Shown here: positions 12,991 through 23,366 of the stretch, piece after piece
Position numbering within the stretch: the first letter of the stretch is position 1
How the letters are laid out: every line of letters begins with the position of its first letter
Translations under genes and position numbers: made by a program
Assembly: GCA_032821775.1 (NCBI GenBank)
Contig: JAVLRN010000004.1
Location: 2,542,001 to 2,606,000 of the forward strand
DNA: 64,000 bases
Direction of reading: 5' to 3'
From: Sanguinoderma infundibulare
Taxonomy: Eukaryota > Basidiomycota > Agaricomycetes > Polyporales > Polyporaceae
Notes under the pieces: generated by a model
The model's input: the letters and a program-made list of their open reading frames with translations, nothing else
What the model was told of the DNA's origin: nothing
Database searches by the model: none

Positions 12991-14844
12991 CTAGGAAGCT
13001 GCATCTGGTCCCGGCTCAGGCTGTGTCGATGTCGACCCAGGTGCATTCGTCGAGCTGGACGCATCTGTCGGGCCCGATGCACTGGGTGGTGGCCGGTTGA
13101 TGAGGTCAAGTCCTCTGATGTCGACGCCGGCGAAAGAGCGATTCCTCACTCTGCGCGACTGCAGTTCGCGTTTTGTGAGGTAAAGATGGAGGAGGCGAAC
13201 ACAATCCTTTGCCTGCACGTATGTCAGCGATCATCGCTTTCAGGGACCTAGGGCGGTCACTCACGAGGACAAAAAGGCCCAATCCGACCGCGTTCCGCCA
13301 CCATACGGGATCTTGCTCGTTCCACGTTGGGGTCCCTCCAAACATGATGTTGACTCCCGTCACAAGGTGCGACCCGATCTGCCGCAGCGGGCTGTTCGAG
13401 CTCCCAGGTGAGGTGCCAAACAGCCTGACCGGAGCAGGCATTGTCACAGGCCTTTCACGGATGGCAAGGAACGTGCGGAGGAACGGCGAGTACTGCGACA
13501 GGTGGTAGAGGAGCCTGCCCATCCGGTTGGATATGGTAGGCACGAGCAGCGCGCCTCCGATGAAGCGTCCGAGGGAGGAGGTAGTGACGTGCAGAGTACG
13601 CTCTGCGACCGCCGCAGGATCTTCGGGCGCGTTGTCTTCCCCTTCAGCTGGTCTCCTCGGTGCGCCTTGGTCCGCCTGGGGGTTCGGCGCCGCCTGCCCA
13701 GCCGGGCGCCCAGCGCCGTCAGCCGCAGCAGGTTCGATATTTGCCCCGATGCGTACACGGAGAGGAGCAGGGCCGTCCTCGTTCAACGCCCAAATGACGC
13801 GCCGGATGGGACCTCCGTCGGTGTTGGCGGCGTCGGAATGTGCGCCCATGACGAACTTGGTGAGCTTCTCGAAGAATCGGCGGTACGCCACCCTTACGAA
13901 GGGGAACAAGACCATACCCATAAACGGTGTTGGGGGCCAGTTCAAAGGAGGTGGGGAGTAGGGCGCACCGGTGCGCGCAAAGTTCCACAGAGAGGAGGAA
14001 GGGGTAGACAGATCGACTGGTGGGGACGATGCCCATGTGAGAAAGAGAGGGACGATGGGAAACGTGTCGAACAGGCGGGTTCTGGACAGGATGAGGGAGA
14101 AAGGGATGATGGGCAGGTGGATGAAGGCATGCCAGGGCCATACGGAGGGGTCATCGGTGAGAAGGGCGTTGTACATGTCCTGACCGAGGAACTCCTTGAC
14201 GGCGAAGGCACCATATGAGGTAGATACGACATATAATGCTGTTTTCGTGAGGGTCGAGCAGACCAGGTATGAGTCTGGAGCGGCAGTAGGAGGAGGCAGG
14301 AAACGCACTGAACCCAAAGCTGGCTGTCAAGCCTACAAAGCCAACCACTGTGGCGACCTTTCCCGCGCCTGAGAGGGCAGAGTTGACTGCATTCAACACG
14401 CGAAGAATGAGTGGGTTGTCACTCTCGAGCTCGTATGTTGCGCCACATTGGGGACACTTGAGGGCATTTCCGGCGCGTGATGCATCCTGCTGGGCAGACT
14501 TGATCCATTCAAGGAGGCACGATTCATGAGCGACAAGTGTGCAGGAGCAGGGGTGTGTCCACTGGCGGGGAGGGTCTTCTGGGTCTGATCAAGTTGATGG
14601 GTGAATGCAGACATCGAGCAGGTGTGACGAATGTTAGAGACCGTCGCGGAAATGACACGGGTTAGCAAGGGCAGGAGGAGCGACGGAGATGGGACAGCCA
14701 CGAACTGTCGTATCTTTCTTCTTCGCGGCATATATAGCACAGTTTCACCTGGGAGGCGCAAATGGTCACGGAAGAGCATGCGTGTGGCGGACGTTGGCTT
14801 ACTCGAAGATCTTGCACGGTGGGTACCCACGCTGGGTCCGTCAT
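12991..14844 (-). CDS. RING-CH (MARCH-type) membrane E3 ubiquitin ligase
   Basis: Five exons on the minus strand: 14844-14803, 14748-14706, 14584-14309, 14238-13265 and 13212-12991, giving 518 residues. The N-terminal C4HC3 RING-CH finger has Cys18, Cys21, Cys41, Cys43, His48, Cys51, Cys72 and Cys75 (CYIC, PCSCTLVAHESC, CPQC). Hydrophobic helices follow: VATVVGFVGLTASFGF into LYVVSTSYGAFAV, a short WHAFIHLPIIPFSLIL helix, and WWRNAVGLGLFVL near the end. An N-terminal RING-CH with several membrane spans resembles MARCHF5-like ligases, which act at mitochondria or the ER. The exact target is unknown. The ATG at 14844 is the first in frame after a stop. A 34-nt version of the third intron is possible but too short to be likely. 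Confidence 0.88.
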
Positions 14845-15180
14845 GTAGTGGATGAGGCGGGGAGGGCAGGTTGTGAGGATGGTGGACGAAGGCAACGAGT
14901 CGAGCCGGCGAGGGCCGACGACGCCCAAGAGGACGTGGCCATCATGCAGCTGCAGGTTACGGTCCGCATCTTACACGCCAAATTGCATACTTGCTCGGTC
15001 TGTATTACATCATCGAGACGGTACCGACACTACTGTAATTTCAATCGCCCATGCGCCTTCTGAATCCGCGTCGACGAGCGCAGGGATGTAAAGAAAAGAA
15101 AATCGAAGAGGACCAAGCCCAAACAAAGACCACTCGTGATGCTCAGCAATTCTCGCTGAATGCAGCAGTTCACCAATAAC
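14845..15180. other. Intergenic region
   Basis: 336 bp between the start of the RING-CH gene and the end of the SR-protein gene, both on the minus strand. I see no gene, RNA or repeat. Confidence 0.6.
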
Positions 15181-16287
15181 TCAATAATCGCGAGGAGGCG
15201 TTTGCGCCCGGTCGCGTGGCTCCTCCTCCTTAGCGTCCTTCTTCCGGTCCCCGTCCTCAGGCGGGGGCGGCGTCCTAGCCCGGTCCTCCTTGTTGCGCCG
15301 CTCGGGGCTCGCGCTCCGCCTGCGATCAGGGCTCCTGCTCCGGCGCCGCCTGTCATCCCGGTCCTTGTCCCGGTCGTCTCCGCCCCGGTCCCGTTCGCGG
15401 TCGCTGCCGCGGTCCCTCTCGCGGTCGCGGTCGGAACCCCTGTCCCTGTCCCTCTCGTTGCCGCGACGGCGGGGGCTGCGCGAACGTTCACGGTCCCGGC
15501 GGGGAGGGGGTGAGCGGTGGTCGAAGCGCCACACGGAAGACGGCGGGTTCTTGGCCCACTAGAAGACAGAAGAGAATTGATGGATCAGGCGTCGTTTTGT
15601 GGGCGCTGTGATCAAGGAATACAGAAGCGGTGCTGTACTCACTTGGATGCTCAAACGGGAGCCTTCGAAGTAACGGCCATGCCTGTGCGTGGATGAATCA
15701 GCCATCAAGGGGATTGGCGTGGGGGCAAGAAGAGGGGGCGACGTACATGTCGTAGTACGCGTCCTCGGCATCGCGCTGGGAGCGGAATTCGACGAATGCG
15801 TAACTGCGTGGCGGGAGAGGGACGTTGAGCTCGGATGGTTCGGGCGGACGAGGGGGGAAGCGAATGCGAATCGGGTTCGAAAAGCGTGCGCGGTCGGTTA
15901 GGGCTACGGCATTGAAACGACTGGCGGCGCGGGCTCCGGCCTGATTCGAACGACGAGAGGGACTCGAACGGCATGACAACGACGATTCGAAACGACGACG
16001 GGATCGGATTGCGCGAACAGCGGTATTTGGAGGATGCGGCACGACGCAACTGCGGGAAGAGGTCGGACAAAGAACAAAGAAAGACTTACGGGTTCGAGTT
16101 TGCATGAGGGTTGCGGGGGGCAGGGACGTCGCAACGAACAAGGGGACCATACCTGTCGCCAGTGGGCACCGTGAGCGAAAGACTGCAGGGCGAGGGAAGG
16201 GGGGATGACGTACCTTTCGAACTCATATGCGAGGTCCCTGGCGCGAGTGGTGGGGTGGAAGCCACTGACGAAGAGGATGCGAGGCAT
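15181..16287 (-). CDS. SR-type RNA-binding splicing factor
   Basis: Five exons on the minus strand: 16287-16214, 16152-16090, 15803-15747, 15682-15643 and 15558-15181, giving 203 residues. One RRM occupies about residues 1-80, with RNP2 ILFVSG (4-9) and RNP1 YAFVEF (47-52). The tail is almost entirely Arg, Asp, Ser and Glu (RDRERSRSPRR, RSRSPDRR, SASPERR) and ends TPPRDY. One RRM followed by an RS domain is the layout of SRSF-type splicing regulators, nuclear proteins that bind exonic RNA and contact spliceosome components. It resembles fission yeast Srp1 in layout, but I cannot assign an ortholog. The large gap between exons 2 and 3 (16089-15804, 286 nt) is long for this locus and might be retained or alternatively spliced, as in many SR genes. 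Confidence 0.85.
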
Positions 16288-16696
16288 ACTGTCGAGTCAG
16301 TCACTCTTCACTGCGCACCGTCGTTCCTGTTTTCTGAAAGAGCTCGGAGATGAGTACACCACCCTCGTCGTCGGCAGAGGCGAGGAGGACGTGGCGAAAT
16401 AGGTAAGAGAGCCAATTCGACGGCGGTCCCGCCCTTTGTGGGTCCCCTCCTCATTTCCAACTCCGCCCTGTTCCGCTCCAATCCCCTCCCACTCCTACTC
16501 CCCCCGCCCTCGTCCCCGACGTGGCCGACACCGTCCCTCGCACCGTCCTCGCACCGTCGGTCGCTGACCTCGTGCCGGACAAGAACATCGCGACAGACGC
16601 CTCATTCGACCTCTTGCCACACCCAGCCGTCCTGGTCCGCCTCGTCATCTACTCTCCCGTCTCCCGTCCACTGACCACGCTTGCCTTTGCAGATGT
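16288..16696. promoter_or_regulatory. Divergent promoter between SR-protein and PPR-like genes
   Basis: 409 bp separate the two head-to-head start codons. The stretch is rich in CCCCTCC/CTCC pyrimidine runs on the plus strand (16440-16520), typical of fungal promoters. No gene is supported inside it. Confidence 0.5.
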
Positions 16697-19135
16697 ATGT
16701 TGCGGAGGCCACTCCGCATTCGTCTTCAGGCTCCAACCCTTGTCTTCCGCCAATATGCCCGTAACCCACATCGGCCAGCTCCCAGCCCTCGCAAGGAGCT
16801 TTATGTCCTCACCCCACGCAGCCTCTTTGCCATATACCGCAAATGCTGTAACCTACCCTCCCTGACACACATCCCTGATACACCCTCTTCCTCTGCTGAC
16901 GGGCAGAATCCTTCCGGCTCCTCCCAGGCTGACTCCCCCGAGTACAGCCAATTGGTGCAGATTGCTCAAGCGTCCACCCTCGCCTCCGCACTCGATCGTA
17001 TCGACCATGTCTTCTCCCTCACCCCAACTCCTTCGCCCTCTTCACGTACGGCCCTCCTGCCCACCTGGTTGCTTCTTTCTGTCCTCTCCAAACCCCCAGC
17101 TACGCGTACTGAGGCATTCGCTGCAGCCGCACTTGCCCTTCACCAGCCGCACGTCCCCCGCGAGCTTTCCGCTCTCGCCCTTCTTCTATCCGCTCACTGG
17201 CTCGGCCGCCTCCGCATGTACGCTCCTCTACTCTCCGTTGTCCTTCGTCTCGTCAATTACAAGCAGGACCTCCAAGCCTTTCACGTCGCCCTCATGCTTC
17301 GCATTCTTGCCCAAGTCCAACCAGCCATTGAACTCCAACGTATGATCGCCCTACTCCTTGACCTTGCCACCCGCAGACACTTCGACTTGGGTGTCCGCAT
17401 CTATCGTGTCATTTTGGAGAACCGTGCCGCGACCGGTCCCATCGCATCCCAAGTCGAGCGGCATATGACAGCTCGCGGATACTCTCCCAACCTCTCGCAC
17501 TCCCGCGCGTTCGTCCGCATTTATGGTCGAGCTCGCAGGCGCAACGCTGCTTCTAGACACTGGCGAAGCATTCGTCTAGGCGAATACCATGGACCCAAAG
17601 CCGACTATATCAGTGGAGCTCGACACCACGCTCTTTTACTCGAGGACACATTGCGCGGTGCCAAGAGGCCGAAACAAATCACTACGTATGTCAAGTATTT
17701 GCTCAAGAACGCCGCGGGGGCGGAGGATGATCCTACCATACGTCTCGGTGGCCGAGTCCCCACACTCCCTGGTCCCCTGGGGATCCCAAAGAAGGTCTTC
17801 ATGCTTGGCCTTCGTACATCTGCCAACGACGGTCTCACCACTTCGCGCCAACTCCTCAGCGTCTTTCGCTCGGCCCTGGATAGCATTGGCGACGGAACGA
17901 AACGAATGTGGTGCTACTTCGTCACCATCAAAGGTCTGCTCAAGAGGCGCGAGTATGACGAAGCGGCGACGCTCCTCAGCGAAATCTGGGACGAGAGAGA
18001 CAAATTCAGTGTACCCGAGGTCACTATCACCATCGAAGCTTTGACGACGGTAGGCCGAGCCGATGCCGCTTTTCGTCTGCTTTTGTCCCTCGTTCCCGAT
18101 TCCGATACTACGGAGGAGCTTGTGGGCGGACAGGTAGAGGGAGACTACGTTGTGCTCACTCCCAAGACGTACGTTCCGGCCGAGCGGACTATCGATATCC
18201 AGGCCGTGAACAGCTACATGGTCTCTCTCCTCCGCATCGGCCGGCTGGACGCTGTCTTCTTCATTTGGGACACTATGCCCCGCCTCTTCCGTGTCGAACC
18301 TAACTCGGTGACACTCGCCGTCCTGCTCAAAGCGGCGAGATACGCGCGCAAGACAGAGGGTGCCTTACAGGTCGCCATCGCGGACCTTGGGTTAGGACGC
18401 GTGCTGTCGCGCAGGGGTCATGAGGATTGGACGAGGTTGGGGAGAAAGGAGGCGTTGCAGGCTTTTGAGGCCTTGTTGGTTGCGGATCAGAAACGGCCAC
18501 AGACCGCGTTTTGGAGGGGCGATAGGGCCGGCGTGGTCGCCCTGCAGATCGCCTGGGAGCTGTTCATGAAGAACTGGCCAGAGGTCAAGCGGTTCGATCC
18601 TCCGTGTTATGCCATTCGGAGGAGCGCTGAGGAACAAGCCCTCTCCCCCATGTCTGATCTCCTCCATAGCTTCTCTTCCCGCTCCAATAACCACACCGCC
18701 CACGAGGACCAGGACCTTGGCGTGGAGCATCCGTACCGAGACGACCAGAGCACGTATTTTGGCGTTGTCCCAGAGGACGCTATGTTTCGCGCCCTGTTCG
18801 ATCTCCTTGCGGACGAGGACCGCGCAGCGCAGATCCCGCTTGTCCTCACCTGGATGCGCTATCTCAAAGTACATCCATCTCGGGACACGCTTGCCGCTGT
18901 GCTTGTGTACTGGGGCGAGGTGACGTTTGAGGGACCGTGGATCCGGAGGTTGAGAGGTGGGGAGAGCCAGTACATAAAGCTGCTCAAGTGGATCACGAGA
19001 TGGGTGGGACGGGAGAACGTGCCGAAGAGGGATGAGATGCACAAGGCGTTGATGAGGGTCAAATGGTTCAGAGAGCTGGCCGAGTTCAAGGTGAAGGGAA
19101 CACAAGACATCGCGAAGGATTGGTCTAGGCTTTAA
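16697..19135 (+). CDS. Mitochondrial pentatricopeptide-repeat-like protein
   Basis: A single intronless frame of 812 residues. The N-terminus (MLRRPLRIRLQAPTLVFRQY) is basic with no acidic residues and reads as a mitochondrial presequence. The body is helical with degenerate PPR/TPR-like pairs, for example FVTIKGLLKRREYDEAATLL, ITIEALTTVGRADAAFRLLL and VNSYMVSLLRIGRLDAVFFI. The C-terminal third (AMFRALFDLLADEDRAAQI, then WITRWVGRENVPKRDEMHKAL) is also helical. PPR-like proteins of this kind in fungi bind mitochondrial transcripts or the mitoribosome. The specific target is unknown. The lack of introns is unusual beside its intron-rich neighbours. Confidence 0.75.
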   Translation: MLRRPLRIRLQAPTLVFRQYARNPHRPAPSPRKELYVLTPRSLFAIYRKCCNLPSLTHIPDTPSSSADGQNPSGSSQADSPEYSQLVQIAQASTLASALDRIDHVFSLTPTPSPSSRTALLPTWLLLSVLSKPPATRTEAFAAAALALHQPHVPRELSALALLLSAHWLGRLRMYAPLLSVVLRLVNYKQDLQAFHVALMLRILAQVQPAIELQRMIALLLDLATRRHFDLGVRIYRVILENRAATGPIASQVERHMTARGYSPNLSHSRAFVRIYGRARRRNAASRHWRSIRLGEYHGPKADYISGARHHALLLEDTLRGAKRPKQITTYVKYLLKNAAGAEDDPTIRLGGRVPTLPGPLGIPKKVFMLGLRTSANDGLTTSRQLLSVFRSALDSIGDGTKRMWCYFVTIKGLLKRREYDEAATLLSEIWDERDKFSVPEVTITIEALTTVGRADAAFRLLLSLVPDSDTTEELVGGQVEGDYVVLTPKTYVPAERTIDIQAVNSYMVSLLRIGRLDAVFFIWDTMPRLFRVEPNSVTLAVLLKAARYARKTEGALQVAIADLGLGRVLSRRGHEDWTRLGRKEALQAFEALLVADQKRPQTAFWRGDRAGVVALQIAWELFMKNWPEVKRFDPPCYAIRRSAEEQALSPMSDLLHSFSSRSNNHTAHEDQDLGVEHPYRDDQSTYFGVVPEDAMFRALFDLLADEDRAAQIPLVLTWMRYLKVHPSRDTLAAVLVYWGEVTFEGPWIRRLRGGESQYIKLLKWITRWVGRENVPKRDEMHKALMRVKWFRELAEFKVKGTQDIAKDWSRL

Positions 19136-19385
19136 CTAGTGGAGGCCGTTGCATGTATCCACTGAGCAATCCGAATGTAACCCACACCGCGAGATTTAGA
19201 TTCTATTCGCACGTCGTGTGATTTGAGTCGGTTAGATAAACCAGGGCAGTAGAATGTATGGGGAGCCGATGAAGATAAAGGAATATCTGGCCTGGCACAA
19301 GCATTATAGTGATACATGCGTAGGCCAGATCTAGTGGTACAGAACGTCGGTAATACAGCCTGAACGATGACTCCAACAGTTGCTC

Positions 19386-20414
19386 TCAAATGCGCTTCTT
19401 CGCTATTTGTTCCTTCCGCTTCTGTTCGATTTCTGCAGCCTTTGCTGTAGACAGGTGAACGTCCGTAACGCGTAGATAAGATTATGCACGTACTCTCAGC
19501 CTCCGCCTTACGCTTGGCTAGAGCAGCCTCGCGATCAGCACGGATCTTCGCAAGACGAGCAAGGTCGGCCTTCGCTTCGTCCGTCTTGCCTGCTGCATGG
19601 AGCTGTCCGGACGCGATAAATGGAATCATCACTTCGCGGAAGAACGAGATGCATCCACACCTTCCAATAGCGCTCCTTCGCCTCTTTCTTTTCCTTCTCC
19701 TCTCTGAAAGTCGATTAGTTCGGCGTAGATCACTAGTACATGAGACTAACCTCTCTTTGCGCGAGAGCTCGCGTGGGGCACCGAGATCCGACAGATTCAT
19801 GCGCTTTCCTGCAGCGTGATTTGGGTTGACGAGCAGAGGATCATCGTCCTCATCGACGTCGTCCTCTTCTCCGTCGCCATTGGCCTGCTTCTTGGTTTGC
19901 GCAGCTTGCGCCTTCTTCTTCTTCATGTCGCGGCGCTCTGCGCGGGAGAGCTCGGGTTGAGCAGCGTTTGGAGCGGCGTCGTCCTCGCTCTCCTCCTCCT
20001 GCTCCTCTTCCTGCTCCTCTTCTTCTTCCTCTTCGTCATCATCGTCGTCTTCATCGCGATCTCGGGCGGCCCTGGATGTGAGAAGGTATGACACAGTTAA
20101 AAGATGGAGGGGGTCGGTGGCGGGACCGAATAAGCCAATGACAACAGCGGGGTTAGTAGGTAGGATACAACAATACGCACCATTTATCCTTGGCTACGGC
20201 TGTACCGTTCTCGTCCAAGACAAGGTTCTTACTGAAGGGAGAGCAACAAAAATAAACCAAAGAGAAATCTTTGCGTGTGCGAGGCACGAACCTGAAGCTA
20301 CAAGATGGCAGATAGCATCGGTTAGTTGGATCGAGGCGAGATCGGAGGAATAGAGTCGGAGTGGACGAACTTCCTGCCTCCGCCGCGCCGTTGCTTGAAA
20401 GTCCCTCGGGCCAT
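19386..20414 (-). CDS. PDAP1/PP28 (28-kDa heat- and acid-stable phosphoprotein) family protein
   Basis: Seven exons on the minus strand: 20414-20371, 20297-20292, 20231-20181, 20071-19751, 19703-19661, 19602-19494 and 19444-19386, giving 210 residues. It begins MARGTFKQRRGGGR. A very acidic run follows (DRDEDDDDDEEEEEEE). The family core comes next: NPNHAAGKRMNLSDLG, then PRELSRKER, EAKERYWK, LHAAGKTDEAKADLARLA and an R/K/E-rich C-terminal helix ending AKKRI. In animals PDAP1 is a phosphoprotein linked to PDGF-A binding and translation. In fungi its role is unclear. The second exon is a 6-nt microexon. It is supported by a CTAAC branch site and TAG before it and GTTCGT after it. Skipping it keeps frame and removes two residues. 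Confidence 0.88.
20292..20297 (-). other. 6-nt microexon of the PDAP1-family gene
   Basis: On the minus strand the hexamer CTTCAG is preceded by a good acceptor (TTGTAG, with AACTAAC about 25 nt upstream) and followed by a donor (GTTCGTG) that opens a 60-nt intron ending CCTTCAG. Including it gives Arg-Asn-Phe-Ser-Lys-Asn-Leu across the junction. Skipping it gives Arg-Asn-Lys-Asn-Leu in the same frame. Confidence 0.6.
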
Positions 20415-20633
20415 GGTGTCGAGTCGTCAATGAGCAAGTTGGGACTGGTGACAGGATGGTTGAGAGAGATAAGTCGCAAGCGCAGACGCGTACAACTCGA
20501 CTTGAACTTGACCGTGTCACGTGCATAGCCGTTGACCGACGCCGTCGCTTGCGTCTTTCCGCATCCTCGCCTTTGCTCCTACCCCAAGGTCCACCTCTCC
20601 GTCCTTCTTTCCCCGCAGCAAGCCTGCCCGACG
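20415..20633. promoter_or_regulatory. Divergent promoter between PDAP1-family and NDUFA6 genes
   Basis: 219 bp separate the two divergent ATGs. They must share or interleave promoter elements and 5' UTRs. No TATA box is obvious. Confidence 0.55.
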
Positions 20634-21163
20634 ATGACCACTATTCCCGCTCGACTCGCCCGCACAGCGCAGATCTCGTCTACACCCCAGGACGCCCGCA
20701 ATCGCGTTCTCAAACTCTACCGCGACTGGTACCGCGGCGTACGTCTTTCCTGCTCACTTCTACCCGCTCTTCCCGTCTCATGTGGCAACAGGCACCCGAG
20801 ATTGTTTCTATCTATGCGCTGAACGTGTCGCCAGCATATGTCCGGCACTGCATACGCCAACACTTTGAACAGAACCGCTATGTCTCCGATACCCGCGTCA
20901 TCAACGTCCTCATCCAGAAGGGCCAGCAGGAATACCAGGAGACGATGAACTGCTGGAAGCAGCTCGACCACGTCATGGGTGTCCTTCTTCAGCCCAGGGG
21001 ACGGCCCCCGAGGACCTTCTTGCAGAAATTCTATGAAGGTACGTGCATTGTTCATGCCAGGGTTCCCAGCGTGATTGGCTCATGGTGTGATGGCAATGCA
21101 GGAAGGGACGAGGACGCTGTACTTCCTGCCGCGACGGGTATTCTCAACACGAAGACGTTGTGA
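20634..21163 (+). CDS. NDUFA6: NADH:ubiquinone oxidoreductase subunit NDUFA6 (B14, LYR protein)
   Basis: Three exons: 20634-20738, 20792-21038 and 21102-21163, giving 137 residues, the usual size. It is an accessory subunit of respiratory complex I at the matrix arm. The LYR motif is at residues 28-30 (RNRVLKLYRDWYRG), and it would contact the mitochondrial acyl carrier protein. The family segments YVRHCIRQHFEQNRYV, VLIQKGQQEYQET and FLQKFYEG are present. There is no cleavable presequence, as is normal for LYR subunits. Confidence 0.93.
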
Positions 21164-21384
21164 TTCCCCGTTCTGTAGAAATGCACATTCATCTCGATTG
21201 CCCTCGGGTCTCGTTCCCATTTCCTCCAGTTCGAAAGGACGTATGAATTACAACACTAAGATATGTACGCGGATCAAAGTGTCACCCTGCCAGTAATATC
21301 GAACGGCGCACTGTTATTGTCCTGAAGTCACGTTAAAGTGCGGCCTGTAGTCCGTGTGGTAATTGTTCAAAATCATGTGTACAG

Positions 21385-22555
21385 TCAGGATAGGAAGTCT
21401 ATCGGGTCTCGCTCGCTGTCGTCTTCGTCATCTGGTGGTGGTTGAAACGTTGACATACGCGGCTGTGTGACGTCCCTCTCGTAAGTATGGGTACACTCCT
21501 TGCCAACGAGATCGTATGCTTACGCGAGGTTTGGGCTTAAGCCTCGCCCCATTGGGCACCGGGATTGGTCTGATGAGAGGCTAGGATGAGCCAGTGATAC
21601 ATCGTAACGCAGGATTAACTCACGGAGCCTTCTTCCGTGTTTGCCTTGTGCCTTGGGTCTGTCCCAACTCCGGCTCCTGCGCGCGACTACGAGCCTGTGA
21701 GGCTCGTTCCTCCTTGGCCTCTTCCTTTCTGTCGTCAACTGTCTGTGACGCTTTACGACGCTTTCTTGCAGGCTCGTTCGCCGGTATAGGACTAGGTGGT
21801 CGACTGTGGTCCAATTGCTTCTCGGAACCCAAATGCCCGCGGTGACCAGCATGTAGTGGAGGCTCACTCGTTTGCGCTGTGGGTTGTTTCCGTCCCTTAG
21901 TTCCCGAAGACGTAGATGGCCGTGTTCTGGCTCCACAAGCTTCGACCGAGTCCTTGCTAATACCGAGAGATTTCATCTTCTTGCCGTCCGCCTTGTTTGG
22001 CTTTGCACGGGTTGGTTCCTTGCTACTTTCAGTAAAGCGTCCCTTTCGAGAGGTTGAAGACAGGGTAATATTGGAGGGTCCTGTGAGGATAACATATAAT
22101 AAGACGAAAGCTAATGGAGTGGGTTATGACGGACCTGCGGTAGGGATGTCGTCACTCGCATTTGTATTGTCGATTTCCCTGCTGTGGTCTATAACCTCCC
22201 GCCTGTTGCCCTTCCTGGTTTTCTTACACAAGCTGCCACCTCCAACGCCCTCTTTGGGCTCCGCTCGAGCCGCATGTGACCTGTGCTGTTTGCGCCTGGG
22301 AGAGGTAGATCGGCTCCGGGAGCGACGAGGAGAGTTGGCGCGGGACAATGGTTCTCCGTTGATGCCACGAGCGAGAAGAAGTTCAAGCAGGGGATTGTGT
22401 TCTGCAGGTTTGAAGATGCTTGGATTGAACCGTTGAGGGGCAGGAGGCCGGAAGACGAGATGAACTACGTACCCCCCGCGATCTCTGTAGCGAGCCTGTT
22501 GACGTTCGATGCGCTGGGCCCTGCTCGCCTCGACGGTACCTCCAGGAATAGACAT
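21385..22555 (-). CDS. Basic, Ser/Arg-rich protein of unknown function
   Basis: Five exons on the minus strand: 22555-22473, 22418-22135, 22080-21624, 21569-21524 and 21462-21385, giving 315 residues. All joins keep phase. The N-terminus has a patterned block (RAQRIERQQARYRDRGGIF, then AEHNPLLELLLAR). An RS-like patch follows (RSRSRSTSPRRKQHRS), then Lys/Arg/Glu-rich low-complexity sequence with a possible nuclear signal (PARKRRK). The tail is acidic (DDEDDSERDPIDFLS). I think it is a nuclear protein conserved in basidiomycetes. The RDRGG/NPLLELLLAR block looks like a real conserved motif, but I do not recognise the family. It ends about 220 bp from the NDUFA6 stop (tail to tail). Confidence 0.7.
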
Positions 22556-23216
22556 TAGAATGGCGACGGCAGATGAACGGCCGTTGAGATGTCGATGGTT
22601 GGAGTAGAGTAGGAGACGTTCTCTTTGTTGCTCGCACACTTGCCGCGACCTCTGCGCTCGTCACGGGATCGTGACCGCGGGCGCCTTGCGGGAGATTTCA
22701 GACTGCAAGGGAGGATTGGTACAGTATTTGAGCGCCAGGTGAAAAATTACGGCCAGGGACCTTGGACCCGGACCACCACCATAAGCCACTGGGGTGGTCC
22801 GGCGGCTCGCCCAGCTACGCTGGGCCCAGGGCGCGGCTTCCAACGAAGCCGTAAAGAAGTCGACCTCGACGCTGTCGTCGGCGCGAGGAAACGACCTGGA
22901 GAACCCAGCTCGAGAGCGGTCGTCCACCCGCGACATCCTCGAAAGGAGGAATGGGGTGCCACTGCAGATGCAGCACACCCGGTGGAGGCGAGATGCGCCC
23001 CACTGGCAGTACCACCTCGATATACAGTGTATCTGTAGCTCATGCCGAATGGAATGAATTGCCTACCACCTGAGTCGAGCACCCTAACGCGACGAGGAGG
23101 ATGCTGCGAGCAGTGGCGGACGGTGGCGGCGCGCCACTGGGAGATTGGCGCCCGCCAGATAAAGTGTTTGGTTTGGCCATCAGCAAAAGCGCAGAACGTG
23201 CGGGCTTGAACACACT
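22556..23216. other. Intergenic region between the last host gene and the TIR element
   Basis: 660 bp, still GC-rich and rich in CpG. Open frames on both strands (22747-23403 minus, 22794-23057 plus) overlap and show nothing recognisable. It probably holds the promoter of the minus-strand gene ending at 22555. Confidence 0.5.
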
Positions 23217-23218
23217 TA

Positions 23219-23258
23219 TAGCGCCTTTCAAAATGATACGGAAAACGCGATTTTTTTG
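23219..23258 (+). repeat. Left terminal inverted repeat
   Basis: Begins TAGCGCCTTTC and ends in a run of seven T. It matches the reverse complement of 30041-30080. A third, decayed copy of this end is at 58767. Confidence 0.8.
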
Positions 23259-23366
23259 CGCCCCGGCGCTTGAGGGCCCAGTCGGATGATCTCGGGATAG
23301 CTGACAGGCGCTTGCCTGCAATAAGTCGTCGTAACGAGTGCATGCGTCTCAGCACTTCCCCCGCCC

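Noticed and set aside
14239..14308. A 34-nt version of the third intron of the RING-CH gene
   Set aside because: Also keeps frame, but it is shorter than plausible fungal introns. The 70-nt form gives a better membrane helix.
15030..15513. Open frames opposite the RS domain of the SR-protein gene, such as 15160-15513
   Set aside because: They mirror the repetitive Arg/Ser/Asp coding sequence and give only Val/Pro/Leu repeats.
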